Shown: positions 24,627 to 32,583, counted from the stretch's first letter. The stretch is DNA of 64,000 bases from Actinomadura sp. WMMA1423 (GCF_006547145.1 NZ_CP041244.1:1736001-1800000); one strand, 5' to 3'. The notes: generated from the letters alone by a model not told the origin. Program-made: numbers and translations.

Positions 24627-25775
24627 ATGGAGGCCGCCGGGGAGGCGACCCTCGACCGGATCGCCTGGATCGAGCTGTCGTCGGTCATGCTGCCGCTGGC
24701 CGCGCCGGTCAGCGACGCGAAGGTGCTCACCGGGCGGCAGCGGCCGATGACCGAGGTGGTGCTCCTGTTCGCCGAGATCGGCACCGAGGGAGGGCACGAG
24801 GGCGTCGGCTTCGGATACTCCAAGCGCGCCGGCGGCCCCGGCCAGTTCGCGCACGCCGCCGAGATCGCCCCCGCCGCCCTCGGCCAGGACCCGAGCGACA
24901 TCGGCAGGATCGCGGCGGTGCTGGAGTGGGCGGGCGCCTCGGCCGGGCGCGGCGGCCTCGCCGGGCAGGCGATCGCCGCCGTCGACATCGCGCTGTGGGA
25001 CCTCAAGGCCAGGCGCGCGGGACTGCCGCTCGCCAAGCTCCTCGGCGCGCACCGCGACTCCGTCCGCTGCTACGACACCTCGGGCGGGTTCCTGAGCGCC
25101 CCGCTGGAGCAGGTGGTCGACAACGCCGGCGCGGCCGCGCGGGCCGGGATCGGCGGCGTCAAGATCAAGGTCGGGCATCCCGACCAGGCCGAGGACCTGC
25201 GCCGCGTCGCCGCCGTCCGGGAGCGGCTCGGCGACGGGTTCCCGCTCATGGTGGACGCCAACCAGCAGTGGGACCGGCCGGCGGCGCGCCGCATGGGACG
25301 GGCGCTGGAGGAGTTCGGCCTGACCTGGATCGAGGAGCCGCTGGACGCCCACGACGCCGAGGGGCACGCCGCGCTGGTCCGCGTGCTCGACACCCCCGTC
25401 GCCACCGGGGAGATGCTCACCAGCGTGGCCGAGCACCGCGAGTTCATCGACCGGGGCGCCGCCGACGTCCTCCAGCCGGACGCCCCGCGCATCGGCGGCA
25501 TCACGAACTTCCTCAAGGTCGCCGCGCTCGCGGAGCACCGGCACCTGCGGCTCGCCCCGCACTTCGCGATGGAGATCCACCTTCACCTGGCCGCCGCGTA
25601 CCCGTCGGAGACGTGGGTGGAGCACTTCGACTGGCTCGGCCCGCTGTTCGAGGAGCGGCTCGTGATCGGGGACGGGCGGATGCGCGTCCCGGCCCGGCCG
25701 GGCCTCGGTATCACGCTCAGCGAGCAGGCCCGCGCCTGGACCACGCGGCGGACCCTCGTCGGGACCCGCCCCTGA
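24627..25775 (+). CDS. L-talarate/galactarate dehydratase-type enolase superfamily enzyme
   Basis: 382 residues of the mandelate racemase group. Catalytic features visible: K179-I-K181 (KxK), metal ligands D210 (DANQQWD), E236 and E262 (GEML), D285 (PDAPRIGG) and H312 in APHFAMEIHLHLAAAYP. The stretch HFAMEIHLHLAAAYP...WVEHFDWL is distinctive for talarate/galactarate dehydratases, which yield 5-keto-4-deoxyglucarate, the kdgD substrate. It begins one base after the kdgD stop, so it is co-transcribed. Glucarate dehydratase is an alternative but its usual motifs fit less well. Confidence 0.88.
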   Translation: MEAAGEATLDRIAWIELSSVMLPLAAPVSDAKVLTGRQRPMTEVVLLFAEIGTEGGHEGVGFGYSKRAGGPGQFAHAAEIAPAALGQDPSDIGRIAAVLEWAGASAGRGGLAGQAIAAVDIALWDLKARRAGLPLAKLLGAHRDSVRCYDTSGGFLSAPLEQVVDNAGAAARAGIGGVKIKVGHPDQAEDLRRVAAVRERLGDGFPLMVDANQQWDRPAARRMGRALEEFGLTWIEEPLDAHDAEGHAALVRVLDTPVATGEMLTSVAEHREFIDRGAADVLQPDAPRIGGITNFLKVAALAEHRHLRLAPHFAMEIHLHLAAAYPSETWVEHFDWLGPLFEERLVIGDGRMRVPARPGLGITLSEQARAWTTRRTLVGTRP

Positions 25776-25795
25776 GACGCGCCGGGGCGGACGAG

Positions 25796-25866
25796 CTGCT
25801 GGAGCAGGACTCGAACCCGCATGACGTGATCCAGAGTCACGCATCCTGCCGTTGGATGATCCAGCA
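25796..25866 (-). tRNA. tRNA-Gln, anticodon CTG
   Basis: 71-nt cloverleaf on the minus strand: acceptor TGCTGGA/TCCAGCA with G discriminator (a Gln identity base), D-stem ATCC/GGAT, anticodon stem CGTGA/TCACG around CTCTGGA (anticodon CTG), and a T-arm with TTCGAGT loop. No encoded CCA. Last member of a four-tRNA array transcribed leftward. Confidence 0.85.
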
Positions 25867-25955
25867 CGGGTGCCCGCCGGCGGGCGGTGGCGTCCGCCCG
25901 CCGAGGGCACGGGGAGGACCGGCCGGGGGTCGTTACTCCCGCCGGTCCAGTCCGG

Positions 25956-26027
25956 AGCCGCACCCGGGAGTCGAACCCGGTCCTGCTGGGTGGTAGCCAG
26001 CCGCCTCACCATTTCGGCCTGTGCGAC
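25956..26027 (-). tRNA. tRNA-Gly-like, anticodon ACC (unusual)
   Basis: 72-nt cloverleaf: acceptor GTCGCAC/GTGCGGC (one T-G pair), anticodon stem GCTGG/CCAGC around CTACCAC, so anticodon ACC (Gly, codon GGU), T-stem CCGGG/CCCGG. The discriminator is T, as expected for bacterial tRNA-Gly. Anticodon ACC is very rare in bacteria, which read GGU with GCC. Position 8 is A instead of the near-universal T. It may be an accessory or decaying tRNA. Confidence 0.7.
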
Positions 26028-26055
26028 GGGCGGAGCCGACAAAGGCTCCGCTCGG

Positions 26056-26127
26056 TGGCCGTCCGGGGAGTCGAACCCCGTCCTCCCGGTCTTCACCCGG
26101 GCGCTCATCCGCATGAGCTTGAAGGCC
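26056..26127 (-). tRNA. tRNA-Phe-like, anticodon GAA (unusual)
   Basis: 72-nt cloverleaf: acceptor GGCCTTC/GACGGCC with a T-C mismatch at the fifth pair, D-stem GCTC/GAGC, anticodon stem CCCGG/CCGGG around GTGAAGA (anticodon GAA, Phe), T-stem CGGGG/CCCCG, discriminator A. Position 8 is A and position 37 is G, both atypical for bacterial tRNA-Phe. Possibly degenerate. Confidence 0.68.
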
Positions 26128-26128
26128 G

Positions 26129-26200
26129 TGGATCGGGCCGGACTCGAACCGGCATCCCCCCGCTTGCAAGGCGGGTGCTCTCCCATTGAGCTACTGACCC
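26129..26200 (-). tRNA. tRNA-Ala, anticodon TGC
   Basis: 72-nt cloverleaf: acceptor GGGTCAG/CCGATCC with one A-C mismatch, anticodon stem CCCGC/GCGGG around CTTGCAA (anticodon TGC, Ala), D-arm GCTC/GAGC, T-stem GCCGG/CCGGC. It has the G3-U70 pair and A discriminator that define alanine identity. First gene of the array; its 3' end is one base from the Phe-like tRNA. Confidence 0.8.
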
Positions 26201-26528
26201 AGGTTGATCGTCGACAGACGATGGAATGTGGCTCGCGGTGTGGAACGAGAAAGGCCGCCGGGATTTCTCGCTGGCGGCCTCCGGCGGAGCCTGACGGCTC
26301 TATCCGGAGGCGTTCGCGGCAAAGGCGGCACCCTGCCCCACGCCGGCCCCGAAGGACCGCGGCGCCTGCTGCGCGATGCCCGCGACCATGTCCGTCACTC
26401 CCTCCGGTTCGCTTCCGTTCCGTGCTCGCCCCTCTATGGTGCGGGACGCCGGACGGGCGTGCAACGCCTTTTCCACGCGATCGCCCCGGGCCATTCCGAA
26501 GAGCGGCCCGGGGCGAGTCGGATATGCG
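26201..26528. other. Intergenic region with strong hairpins upstream of the tRNA array
   Basis: About 330 bases, no gene. A perfect 12-bp stem lies at 26481-26492 and 26505-26516 (TCGCCCCGGGCC and its complement), 13 bases beyond the stop of the LPFR microprotein gene, and is a good terminator for it. A second inverted repeat, GGCCGCC/GGCGGCC, lies near 26251-26278. The tRNA array promoter must be near 26205-26250 but I cannot pick it out. Confidence 0.5.
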
Positions 26529-26657
26529 TCACGCCGCTCCGCGGCGGCTCCGGCCGCGGCCGGGGGTCAGCAACCGCCCCAGAACGCGGAACGGCAGGGT
26601 CACGACGTTGATGATCGTCCCGACAATGGCGCTGATCACTGCGCTGATGCGGCGCAT
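26529..26657 (-). CDS. LPFR-motif microprotein
   Basis: 42 residues: MRRISAVISAIVGTIINVVT, then LPFRVLGRLL and a Gly/Arg-rich tail. The hydrophobic helix with LPFR followed by a basic end matches the 'LPFR motif small protein' family of actinobacteria, whose function is unknown; association with the inner face of the membrane is likely. The ATG at 26657 follows GAAGGAG. Too short for most gene callers. A hairpin follows the stop codon. Confidence 0.75.
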   Translation of the reverse strand: MRRISAVISAIVGTIINVVTLPFRVLGRLLTPGRGRSRRGAA

Positions 26658-26711
26658 CTGCCTTCACTCCTTCGGCTCGGTCCTGACGCACCGATACCCG
26701 CCTGAGGAGTT

Positions 26712-27494
26712 TTACACCGGCTTTGCTCCGACAATGACGGTGGCATGGAAATCGTCGGAGGTCTCGACCGCCGCCGCGAGGCCGCCGCGCCGCACGGCCG
26801 CCAGGGCGTCCGGCACCTGCCGCTCGCTCGTCTCGAACAGCAGGCGCCCGCCGGGAGCGAGCCACCGCGGGGCCTCGGCGGTGACGCGGCGCAGCACGGC
26901 GAGGCCGTCCGGACCGCCGTCCAGCGACGATCGCGGCTCGTGGTCGCGCGCCTCCGCCGGCATGAACTCGACGTCCCCGGTGGGGACGTAGGGGACGTTC
27001 GCGATGAGCACGTCGACCAGTCCGCACAGCGCTCCGGGGACGGGTTCGAAGAGGTCGCCCTCGTAGACCCGCCCGCCGTACGGTGCGATGTTGCCGCGGG
27101 CGCAGCGGACCGCCGCGGGTTCGATGTCGGCGGCGTACAGGGCGTACCCCTCCAGCCCGGAGGCGAGCGCGGCCCCGAGCGCCCCGGACCCGCAGCACAG
27201 GTCCAGGATCACCGGCCGTGGCGGCGCGAGGGCGTGGGCCCGCCGGACGAGGAACTCGGTGCGGCGGCGGGGCACGAAGACGCCGGGTCCGACGGCGATC
27301 CGCAGCCCGCAGAACATCGCCCAGCCGAGGACGTGCTCGAGCGGCTCGCCCGCCGAGCGCCGCTCCACCATCGCGGCGGCCTCGGCGGGGGTGCCCGCGG
27401 TGGAGAGGATGAGCCGGGCCTCGTCCTCGGCGAACACGCAGCCGGCGGCGCGCAGCCTGGAGACGATCTCGGGTTCGGTGAGGGGTGCAGTCAT
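26712..27494 (-). CDS. PrmC/HemK-like protein N5-glutamine methyltransferase
   Basis: About 260 residues. The N-terminal helical region is followed by a Rossmann methyltransferase with ILDLCCGSGALGAAL (SAM motif I), LYAADIEPAAVRCARGN and the catalytic-loop motif NVPYVP, where PrmC itself has NPPY. NVPYVP is normal for the actinobacterial 'putative protein N5-glutamine methyltransferase' branch, so the target may differ from release factors. ATG 27494 is preferred to TTG 27506; neither has a strong Shine-Dalgarno. Confidence 0.85.
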   Translation of the reverse strand: MTAPLTEPEIVSRLRAAGCVFAEDEARLILSTAGTPAEAAAMVERRSAGEPLEHVLGWAMFCGLRIAVGPGVFVPRRRTEFLVRRAHALAPPRPVILDLCCGSGALGAALASGLEGYALYAADIEPAAVRCARGNIAPYGGRVYEGDLFEPVPGALCGLVDVLIANVPYVPTGDVEFMPAEARDHEPRSSLDGGPDGLAVLRRVTAEAPRWLAPGGRLLFETSERQVPDALAAVRRGGLAAAVETSDDFHATVIVGAKPV

Positions 27495-27604
27495 AAGGGT
27501 CGGCAACTTTATCCCGGCACCGGCCCGCGCCGCCTCCCGGCGCGGTCACGGCATGGCCGGCACGGCGCGACAATGGAGCGTCGTCCAGGAAGACGGGGGT
27601 CGGG

Positions 27605-28423
27605 GTGTCGGACAGAGCGGACCTGCGGGCCGACTGCGCCAGTTGTTTCGGGCTGTGCTGCGTGGCGCTGCCGTTCGCCAGGTCGGCCGACTTCGCGATG
27701 GACAAGGACGCGGGCGAGCCCTGCCGCAACCTGCTGGACGACTTCCGCTGCGGCATCCACGCCGACCTCCGGCGGCGCGGCTTCCCGGGCTGCACGGTCT
27801 TCGACTGCTTCGGAGCCGGCCAGAAGGTCTCGCTGCACACCTTCTCCGGCCGCGACTGGCGCGGCGATCCGGCCGTCGCGCGCCGCATGTTCGCCGTGTT
27901 CCCGGTCATGACGCGGCTGCACGAGCTGCTCCGGTACCTGGACGAGGCCGCGGCGCTGCCGTCCTCCGCCCCGATCCGCGAGGACCTGCGGCGGGCCTTC
28001 GAGGAGATCGACCGCCTCACCCGGGGCGGCCCCGGCGAGCTCGCGGAGGTGGACGTCGGCGCGGCGCGGCAGAGCGTGAGCGGCCTGCTGTCGCGGGCCA
28101 GCGAGCTCGCCAGGGCGGGCCTGCCCGGGCGGGGGAAGGACCGGCGGGGGGCCGACCTCCTGGGCGCGAGGCTGAAGGGCGCCGACCTGCGCGGAGCCGA
28201 CCTGCGCGGCGCGTACCTGATCGCCGCCGATCTGCGGGGCGCCGACCTGCGGGCGGCCGACCTGCTCGGGGCCGACCTGCGGGACGCCGACCTGCGCCGC
28301 GCGGACCTCACCGGGTGCCTGTTCCTGACCCAGGCGCAGCTCGATTCGGCGCGGGGCGACGCGGCGACGTGCCTGCCCGAGGCCCTCGTGCGGCCCGCGC
28401 ACTGGATGACACCCGTGGCCTGA
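27605..28423 (+). CDS. Cys-rich / pentapeptide-repeat protein
   Basis: 272 residues. The N-terminal 70 carry several cysteines (CASCFGLCCVALPF, EPCRNLLDDFRCGIH, GFPGCTVFDCFGAGQ), probably a metal-binding domain. A helical middle leads to at least ten A(D/N)LxG-type pentapeptides from about residue 180 (GADLLGARLKGADLRGADLRG and onward), which form a right-handed quadrilateral helix. Pentapeptide proteins can mimic DNA and shield gyrase, but this family, common in streptomycetes, is uncharacterised. Start GTG 27605; the next gene is codirectional after a hairpin at 28434-28450. Confidence 0.85.
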   Translation: MSDRADLRADCASCFGLCCVALPFARSADFAMDKDAGEPCRNLLDDFRCGIHADLRRRGFPGCTVFDCFGAGQKVSLHTFSGRDWRGDPAVARRMFAVFPVMTRLHELLRYLDEAAALPSSAPIREDLRRAFEEIDRLTRGGPGELAEVDVGAARQSVSGLLSRASELARAGLPGRGKDRRGADLLGARLKGADLRGADLRGAYLIAADLRGADLRAADLLGADLRDADLRRADLTGCLFLTQAQLDSARGDAATCLPEALVRPAHWMTPVA

Positions 28424-28433
28424 TCTTGTTTAG

Positions 28434-28474
28434 GCCCCCTGTCAAGGGGCATTTTCGCCCATCAAAGGGCATTT
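28434..28474 (+). promoter_or_regulatory. Hairpin plus 20-bp-spaced direct repeats before the PrsW operon
   Basis: GCCCC-N7-GGGGC (28434-28450) followed by ATTTT looks like a terminator for the pentapeptide gene. The 13-bp repeats TCAAGGGGCATTT (28442-28454) and TCAAAGGGCATTT (28462-28474) are exactly two helical turns apart, as expected for a dimeric activator or repressor of the 28501 operon. Confidence 0.5.
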
Positions 28475-28500
28475 CTCCGCAGCGCACGTCGGGGGGTCGC

Positions 28501-29070
28501 GTGGTGCGGGTCAAATGGTGGGGCACTGGCGCCGTGGCGTTCGTGCTGCTGGTCCTCGGCGCCGGGCTTCCCCTGCTCGACCGGGTCCTCGGACTCCGCG
28601 GGCAGCCGCTGGCGCCGGGCACGGTGGTGTCGGTCGGGACGGAGCGCGGCGGCGTCCGCCCGGTGACGTTCTCGGTCACCTCGGCCGGCTGGGCCCTGAA
28701 CAGGGGCTCCACCTCCCTGTCCAACAGTGCCGAGCTGTTCAGCGGCGACGTGGTCTTCGACCTCAGCGTGGTGGTCCCGCTGGGGTCGGCGGACGCGCGG
28801 GCGCTGTGGGGCGGGCTCGGCCGGATCGTCGCCGCGGGCGGGCACACACGGCTCGGGACCGGGCCCGTCCCGGTCACGACCGCGCAGGGCCTGACCGGGC
28901 TGACGGGACGGCTCGCGGGTCGCGAGCGGGTCGGCTCGGCGTCCGTCTTCGCCAGGGGGACGCTCGGCGCGGCGGTCACCGCCACCGGGCCGCCGCACGC
29001 CTTCCGGGAGGTCTCCCCGCAGGTCGAGGCCATGGTGCGGACGATCAGGATCGCGGCGACATGGGGATGA
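28501..29070 (+). CDS. Hypothetical membrane-anchored secreted-domain protein
   Basis: 189 residues from GTG 28501 (28504 is also possible). One hydrophobic helix near residues 8-28 with a basic start makes it a signal anchor; the remaining beta-rich part (SVTSAGWALNRGSTSLSNSAELFSGDVVFDLSVVVPLG ... RTIRIAATWG) would lie outside the membrane. No recognised family. Its stop overlaps the start of the PrsW-type protease gene by 10 bases, so the two proteins probably work together and this one may be a partner or substrate. Confidence 0.7.
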   Translation: MVRVKWWGTGAVAFVLLVLGAGLPLLDRVLGLRGQPLAPGTVVSVGTERGGVRPVTFSVTSAGWALNRGSTSLSNSAELFSGDVVFDLSVVVPLGSADARALWGGLGRIVAAGGHTRLGTGPVPVTTAQGLTGLTGRLAGRERVGSASVFARGTLGAAVTATGPPHAFREVSPQVEAMVRTIRIAATWG

Positions 29071-30170
29071 CCGGCGGGGCCCTCGCGCGCCGGCCCGCGT
29101 TCTGGCTGTGGGCGGCGGCGTGCCTGCTCGGCGCCCTCATCGCGCTCCGCGGGATCGGCGGGCACGCCGCCGCCTTCCCCACCGGAGCGGTCGCCGGGCT
29201 CGCGCTGCTCGCGCCGGCGCTGGCCACCGGGGTGTGGCTGCTGCGGCGGCTGCACCCGGTCCGCTCGCCGCCGCTCGGGTACGCGCTGGCCGCGGTGGCG
29301 TGGGGCGGGCTGGCCGCGTTCGGGACGGCGCTTCCCGCCAACGCCGCGTTCCAGGGGGTCCTCGGGAAGACGGCGGGGCCGGGCTTCAACGCGGCGTGGG
29401 GCGCGTCGATCGCCGCGCCGGTGGACGAGGAGACCCTGAAGCTGCTCGGTGTCGCGGTCCTGGCGCTGATGGCGCCGGCCGCGGTCCGCGGGCCGCTGGA
29501 CGGGTGGAGCTACGGCGCGCTGGCCGGGCTGGGCTTCCAGTTCGCGGAGAACTTCCTGTACGTCCTGAACACGATCATCCTGACGGGCGCCACGCACGAC
29601 GCCAACGCGGCCTTCTTCTCGTTCGGCAGCCGGGTGGTCGGCGGGGCGTGGTGGAGCCACTGGGCGATGACCGCGGTGGGCGGCGCGGGCCTCGGCTGCC
29701 TGATAGGGCGGCTCTCCAGGGCGCACGTGACCGCCGCGGTGAGCGCGTTCGTCCTCGCCATGGCGCTGCATTCGTGGTGGGACGCACCCGTCCTGTCCGG
29801 GCTGGCGCTCATGCCGGTGAAGGGCGCGCCGATCCTGCTGGCCGCGATCGTCGCCTACCGCCTGTCCAGGCGCCGCTACCTCTCGCACTTCCGGCGGACG
29901 GTGCACGCCGAGACCGCCGGCGGCGTCCTCGTGCCGGGCGAGGGCCACGTGCTCGCCTTCCGCAAGTGGCGCAGGAAGGAGCAGTGGGGCGTGCCGGTCG
30001 GGGAGTCGCGGCGGCTGCTCGCGCGGCTCCGGGCCGCCGAGCTCGCCCTCATCGAGGACGGCCTCGGCGGCCTGGAACGGGACCCGCTGGCCGCCGAGCG
30101 GCTGCGCACCGACATCCGCGCCCTGCGGGACGATCTCAAGGCGTCCGGGGCGAACGTGCGCGTGGTGTGA
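29061..30170 (+). CDS. PrsW-family intramembrane metalloprotease
   Basis: 369 residues with about eight membrane segments in the first 280. PrsW/CAAX-type catalytic elements are present: E123-E124-xx-K127 (DEETLKLLG), E163 in GFQFAENFLYVL, H200 in WWSHWAMT, and H237...D241 in ALHSWWDAP. In Bacillus PrsW starts cleavage of the anti-sigma factor RsiW; actinobacterial homologues have unknown targets. A cytoplasmic tail of about 90 residues (RRRYLSHFRRTVHAE onward) extends the core. ATG 29061 overlaps the upstream gene. It ends 35 bases into the tail of the convergent MFS gene. Confidence 0.88.
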   Translation: MGMTGGALARRPAFWLWAAACLLGALIALRGIGGHAAAFPTGAVAGLALLAPALATGVWLLRRLHPVRSPPLGYALAAVAWGGLAAFGTALPANAAFQGVLGKTAGPGFNAAWGASIAAPVDEETLKLLGVAVLALMAPAAVRGPLDGWSYGALAGLGFQFAENFLYVLNTIILTGATHDANAAFFSFGSRVVGGAWWSHWAMTAVGGAGLGCLIGRLSRAHVTAAVSAFVLAMALHSWWDAPVLSGLALMPVKGAPILLAAIVAYRLSRRRYLSHFRRTVHAETAGGVLVPGEGHVLAFRKWRRKEQWGVPVGESRRLLARLRAAELALIEDGLGGLERDPLAAERLRTDIRALRDDLKASGANVRVV

Positions 30171-31518
30171 GCGCCAGGACGGCGGCGCAGACCGCGGCGG
30201 CGACGAACAGCGCGTAGGCCGGGTCGCGGGAGCCGCCCCCGGAGCCGACCGGCGCGAACGCGCCCATGGTCGCGACACCGAGGGTGGCGCCGAGCTGCCG
30301 GACGGCGTTCAGCAGCCCGCCCGCCGCTCCGGCGGCGCCCTCGGGAGCGGAGGCGACGACCATGGTCGCGAGGGCGGGAAGGGCGAACGAGACTCCGAAC
30401 CCGGTGCACAGCAGGCCGGCGACGAGCGGCGGATAGGTCGCGCCGCCGAGCAGCACGGCCCCGAACAGCACTCCCCCGGCGGTGAGCAGGCCGAGCCCGG
30501 CGAGGACGGGGCGGCGCGGCCCGGTGCGCGCGACGATCCGCCCGGTGAGCAGCGGGTTGAACGCGAACGGCAGGGTCATCGGCAGGAACGCCAGGCCGTT
30601 CTGGAGCGGCGTGAGGCCGAGGGTCCGCTGGAACACCAGCGGCAGCACGAACAGCACGCCGGTCATGACGAAGTTGACCGCGGCGCCGGCGGCCAGCGCG
30701 GCGGGCATGCCGGGCGCCCGCAGCACCGCCGGGACCAGGACCGGCGCCGCGCTCCCCCGCTCGCGGACCGCGAACGCCGCACCGGCCGCGAGCGCCCCGG
30801 CCGCCGAGGCGGCCGTGTGGGCGAGCGCACCGGCGCCCAGCGCGATGAGGGCGTCGGTCAGCAGGGCCAGCGCGGCGCAGGCGAGCAGCTGCGCCGCCCC
30901 GTCGAGGCGGCGGGACCCGCGGGGGCAGCGGACGGCCCGTCCCGCCGCGAGCGCGAGGACGGCGGCGGCGAGCGGCACGTTGATGAGGAAGATCGCGCGC
31001 CAGCCGGCGAGGCCGACCAGCGCGCCGCCCGCGACGGGCCCGGCCGCGAGCGCGGCGCCGCTCGTGGCCGCCCAGGCCGCCACGGCGCGGGCGCGCTCGG
31101 CGGGCTGCGGGTAGAGACGGGCGATCATCGCCATGGAGGCGGGCACGCAGGCCGCCGCGGCGGCGCCGAGGAGCGCGCGCAGCGCGACGAGCGTCCACAG
31201 GTCCGGTGCGGCGGCGCACAGCAGCGATCCGGCGCCGAAGACCGCGATTCCCGCGCGGAAGACGCGGTGGGCGCCGTACCGGTCGGCGACGGCGCCCGCC
31301 GACAGCAGCAGGGCGCCGAACACGACGGTGTAGCCGGTGACGGCCCATTGCAGGCCCGCGACCGTCCCGTGCAGGGAGCGGGCCAGGTCCGGTTCGGCCA
31401 CGGACAGGACGGTCGTGTCGAGGAGCACCATGAAGTAGCCGAGCGAGATGCCCAGCAGGGCGGGGCCGCGCCGTCCGGGGGCCGTGCCCGCCGGTGCGGG
31501 TGAGAGAACCGAGCTCAT
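30136..31518 (-). CDS. MFS transporter (DHA2-like drug efflux)
   Basis: 460 residues with about 14 hydrophobic segments. MVLLDTTVLSVAEPDL in helix 1, AGAVADRYGAHRVF (motif A), RALLGAAAAACVPASMAMI, and AALAAGPVAGGALVGLAGWRAIFLINVPLA (motif C with the loop typical of EmrB/QacA types). Drug or metabolite export is expected. ATG 31518 lies 97 bp from the divergent LysR start, with a perfect inverted repeat between, so LysR control is likely. Confidence 0.9.
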   Translation of the reverse strand: MSSVLSPAPAGTAPGRRGPALLGISLGYFMVLLDTTVLSVAEPDLARSLHGTVAGLQWAVTGYTVVFGALLLSAGAVADRYGAHRVFRAGIAVFGAGSLLCAAAPDLWTLVALRALLGAAAAACVPASMAMIARLYPQPAERARAVAAWAATSGAALAAGPVAGGALVGLAGWRAIFLINVPLAAAVLALAAGRAVRCPRGSRRLDGAAQLLACAALALLTDALIALGAGALAHTAASAAGALAAGAAFAVRERGSAAPVLVPAVLRAPGMPAALAAGAAVNFVMTGVLFVLPLVFQRTLGLTPLQNGLAFLPMTLPFAFNPLLTGRIVARTGPRRPVLAGLGLLTAGGVLFGAVLLGGATYPPLVAGLLCTGFGVSFALPALATMVVASAPEGAAGAAGGLLNAVRQLGATLGVATMGAFAPVGSGGGSRDPAYALFVAAAVCAAVLALTPRARSPRTP

Positions 31519-31574
31519 GGCGCCCAAGTCTCGGAATCCGAGGCCGCGGGCTCCACCGGCGGTGCCGCACGCGC

Positions 31575-31593
31575 CGTTCGGAATATCCGAACG
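31575..31593. promoter_or_regulatory. Operator between the MFS and LysR genes
   Basis: Perfect 8-3-8 inverted repeat: CGTTCGGA (31575-31582), ATA, TCCGAACG (31586-31593). It lies midway between the divergent start codons. Best candidate binder is the LysR protein. Confidence 0.6.
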
Positions 31594-31615
31594 CGCGGCC
31601 CGGGTTGGCACCGGC

Positions 31616-32494
31616 GTGGAACTGCGCCAGTTGCGGGCGTTCGAGGCCGTCGTCGCCCACCGGACCGTCACGGAGGCCGCGAACGCGCTCGGCCTCGCGC
31701 CGTCGTCGGTGTCGGAGCGGATACGCGCGCTGGAGGCCTCGCTCGGCGTGCCGCTGTTCCACCGCGGCCCGAAGGGCATGCGGCTGACCGAGCAGGGCGA
31801 GCGGATGCGCGGCTGGGCGCGGCGCCTGCTCCGGCAGGCCGAGGAGGCCCGCCGCGACGTCACCGGGGAGCGGCCGGTGCTGCGGCTCGGCGCGCTGGAG
31901 TCGATCGCCGCCGCCCACGTCCCCCGCGTCCTGGCCAGGCTGGCGGAGCGGCGGCCGGGCCTGCGGGTCGACGTGCGGTCGGACGCCGCCCGCGACCGGC
32001 TCCTGGACCAGGTCGCCGCCGGGGACCTGGAGGCCGCGCTGCTGCTGGACGCCGGAGCCGACGTGGGCGGGCTCGGTTTCACGCCGCCGCCCGCGCCGCT
32101 GGACTTCCTCGACCTGGAGCCGGTGCCGCTCGTCCTCGTCGCCGCGCCCGGCCACCGGCTCGCCGGGGCGCCGCGCCTGGCCGCGGGCGACCTGCGCGGC
32201 GAGAGGCTGCTGGTCAACGTGCCGGCGTGCTCGTTCTGGATGGCGGGCGAGCGGCTCCTCGGGGACGCCGTGGAACGCGTCAGGGCGGGGAGCGTGACCG
32301 TGATGGCGTCCTGGGCCGAGCAGTCCCTCGGCATCGCGCTGCTCCCCGAGTTCGCCGTCCGCGGCAGGCTGGCCGCCAGGGCCCTCGTCCCGCTCGCCTT
32401 CGAGGTCCCTGACCTGGTCCTCCGCCTTGTCTGGCGGGCCGACAGGGAGACCGTCCCGGGCATGCGGGAGGTCCTCTACGCGGCCAGCGGCTGA
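31616..32494 (+). CDS. LysR-family transcriptional regulator
   Basis: 292 residues: VELRQLRAFEAVVAHRTVTEAANALGLAPSSVSERIRALEASLGVPLFHRGPKGMRLTEQG is the DNA-binding part, followed by an effector domain (LRLGALESIAAAHVPRVLARLAERRPGLRVDVR). GTG 31616 gives the standard LysR start; the longer frame upstream overlaps the operator and the MFS promoter. Likely regulates the divergent MFS gene in response to its substrate. Confidence 0.9.
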   Translation: MELRQLRAFEAVVAHRTVTEAANALGLAPSSVSERIRALEASLGVPLFHRGPKGMRLTEQGERMRGWARRLLRQAEEARRDVTGERPVLRLGALESIAAAHVPRVLARLAERRPGLRVDVRSDAARDRLLDQVAAGDLEAALLLDAGADVGGLGFTPPPAPLDFLDLEPVPLVLVAAPGHRLAGAPRLAAGDLRGERLLVNVPACSFWMAGERLLGDAVERVRAGSVTVMASWAEQSLGIALLPEFAVRGRLAARALVPLAFEVPDLVLRLVWRADRETVPGMREVLYAASG

Positions 32495-32583
32495 GCGCCT
32501 CCGGGCCGCCGGCGCGCGGCGTTTGCCCCCACCGGCCCCGGGTAGCCGCCCAGGGACATCACCGCCCGGCCTGGGAGACCGCT

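Noticed and set aside
25867-25955. A fifth tRNA between the Gln and Gly-like genes
   Set aside because: The gap has GC hairpins but no T-loop TTCGA motif or cloverleaf.
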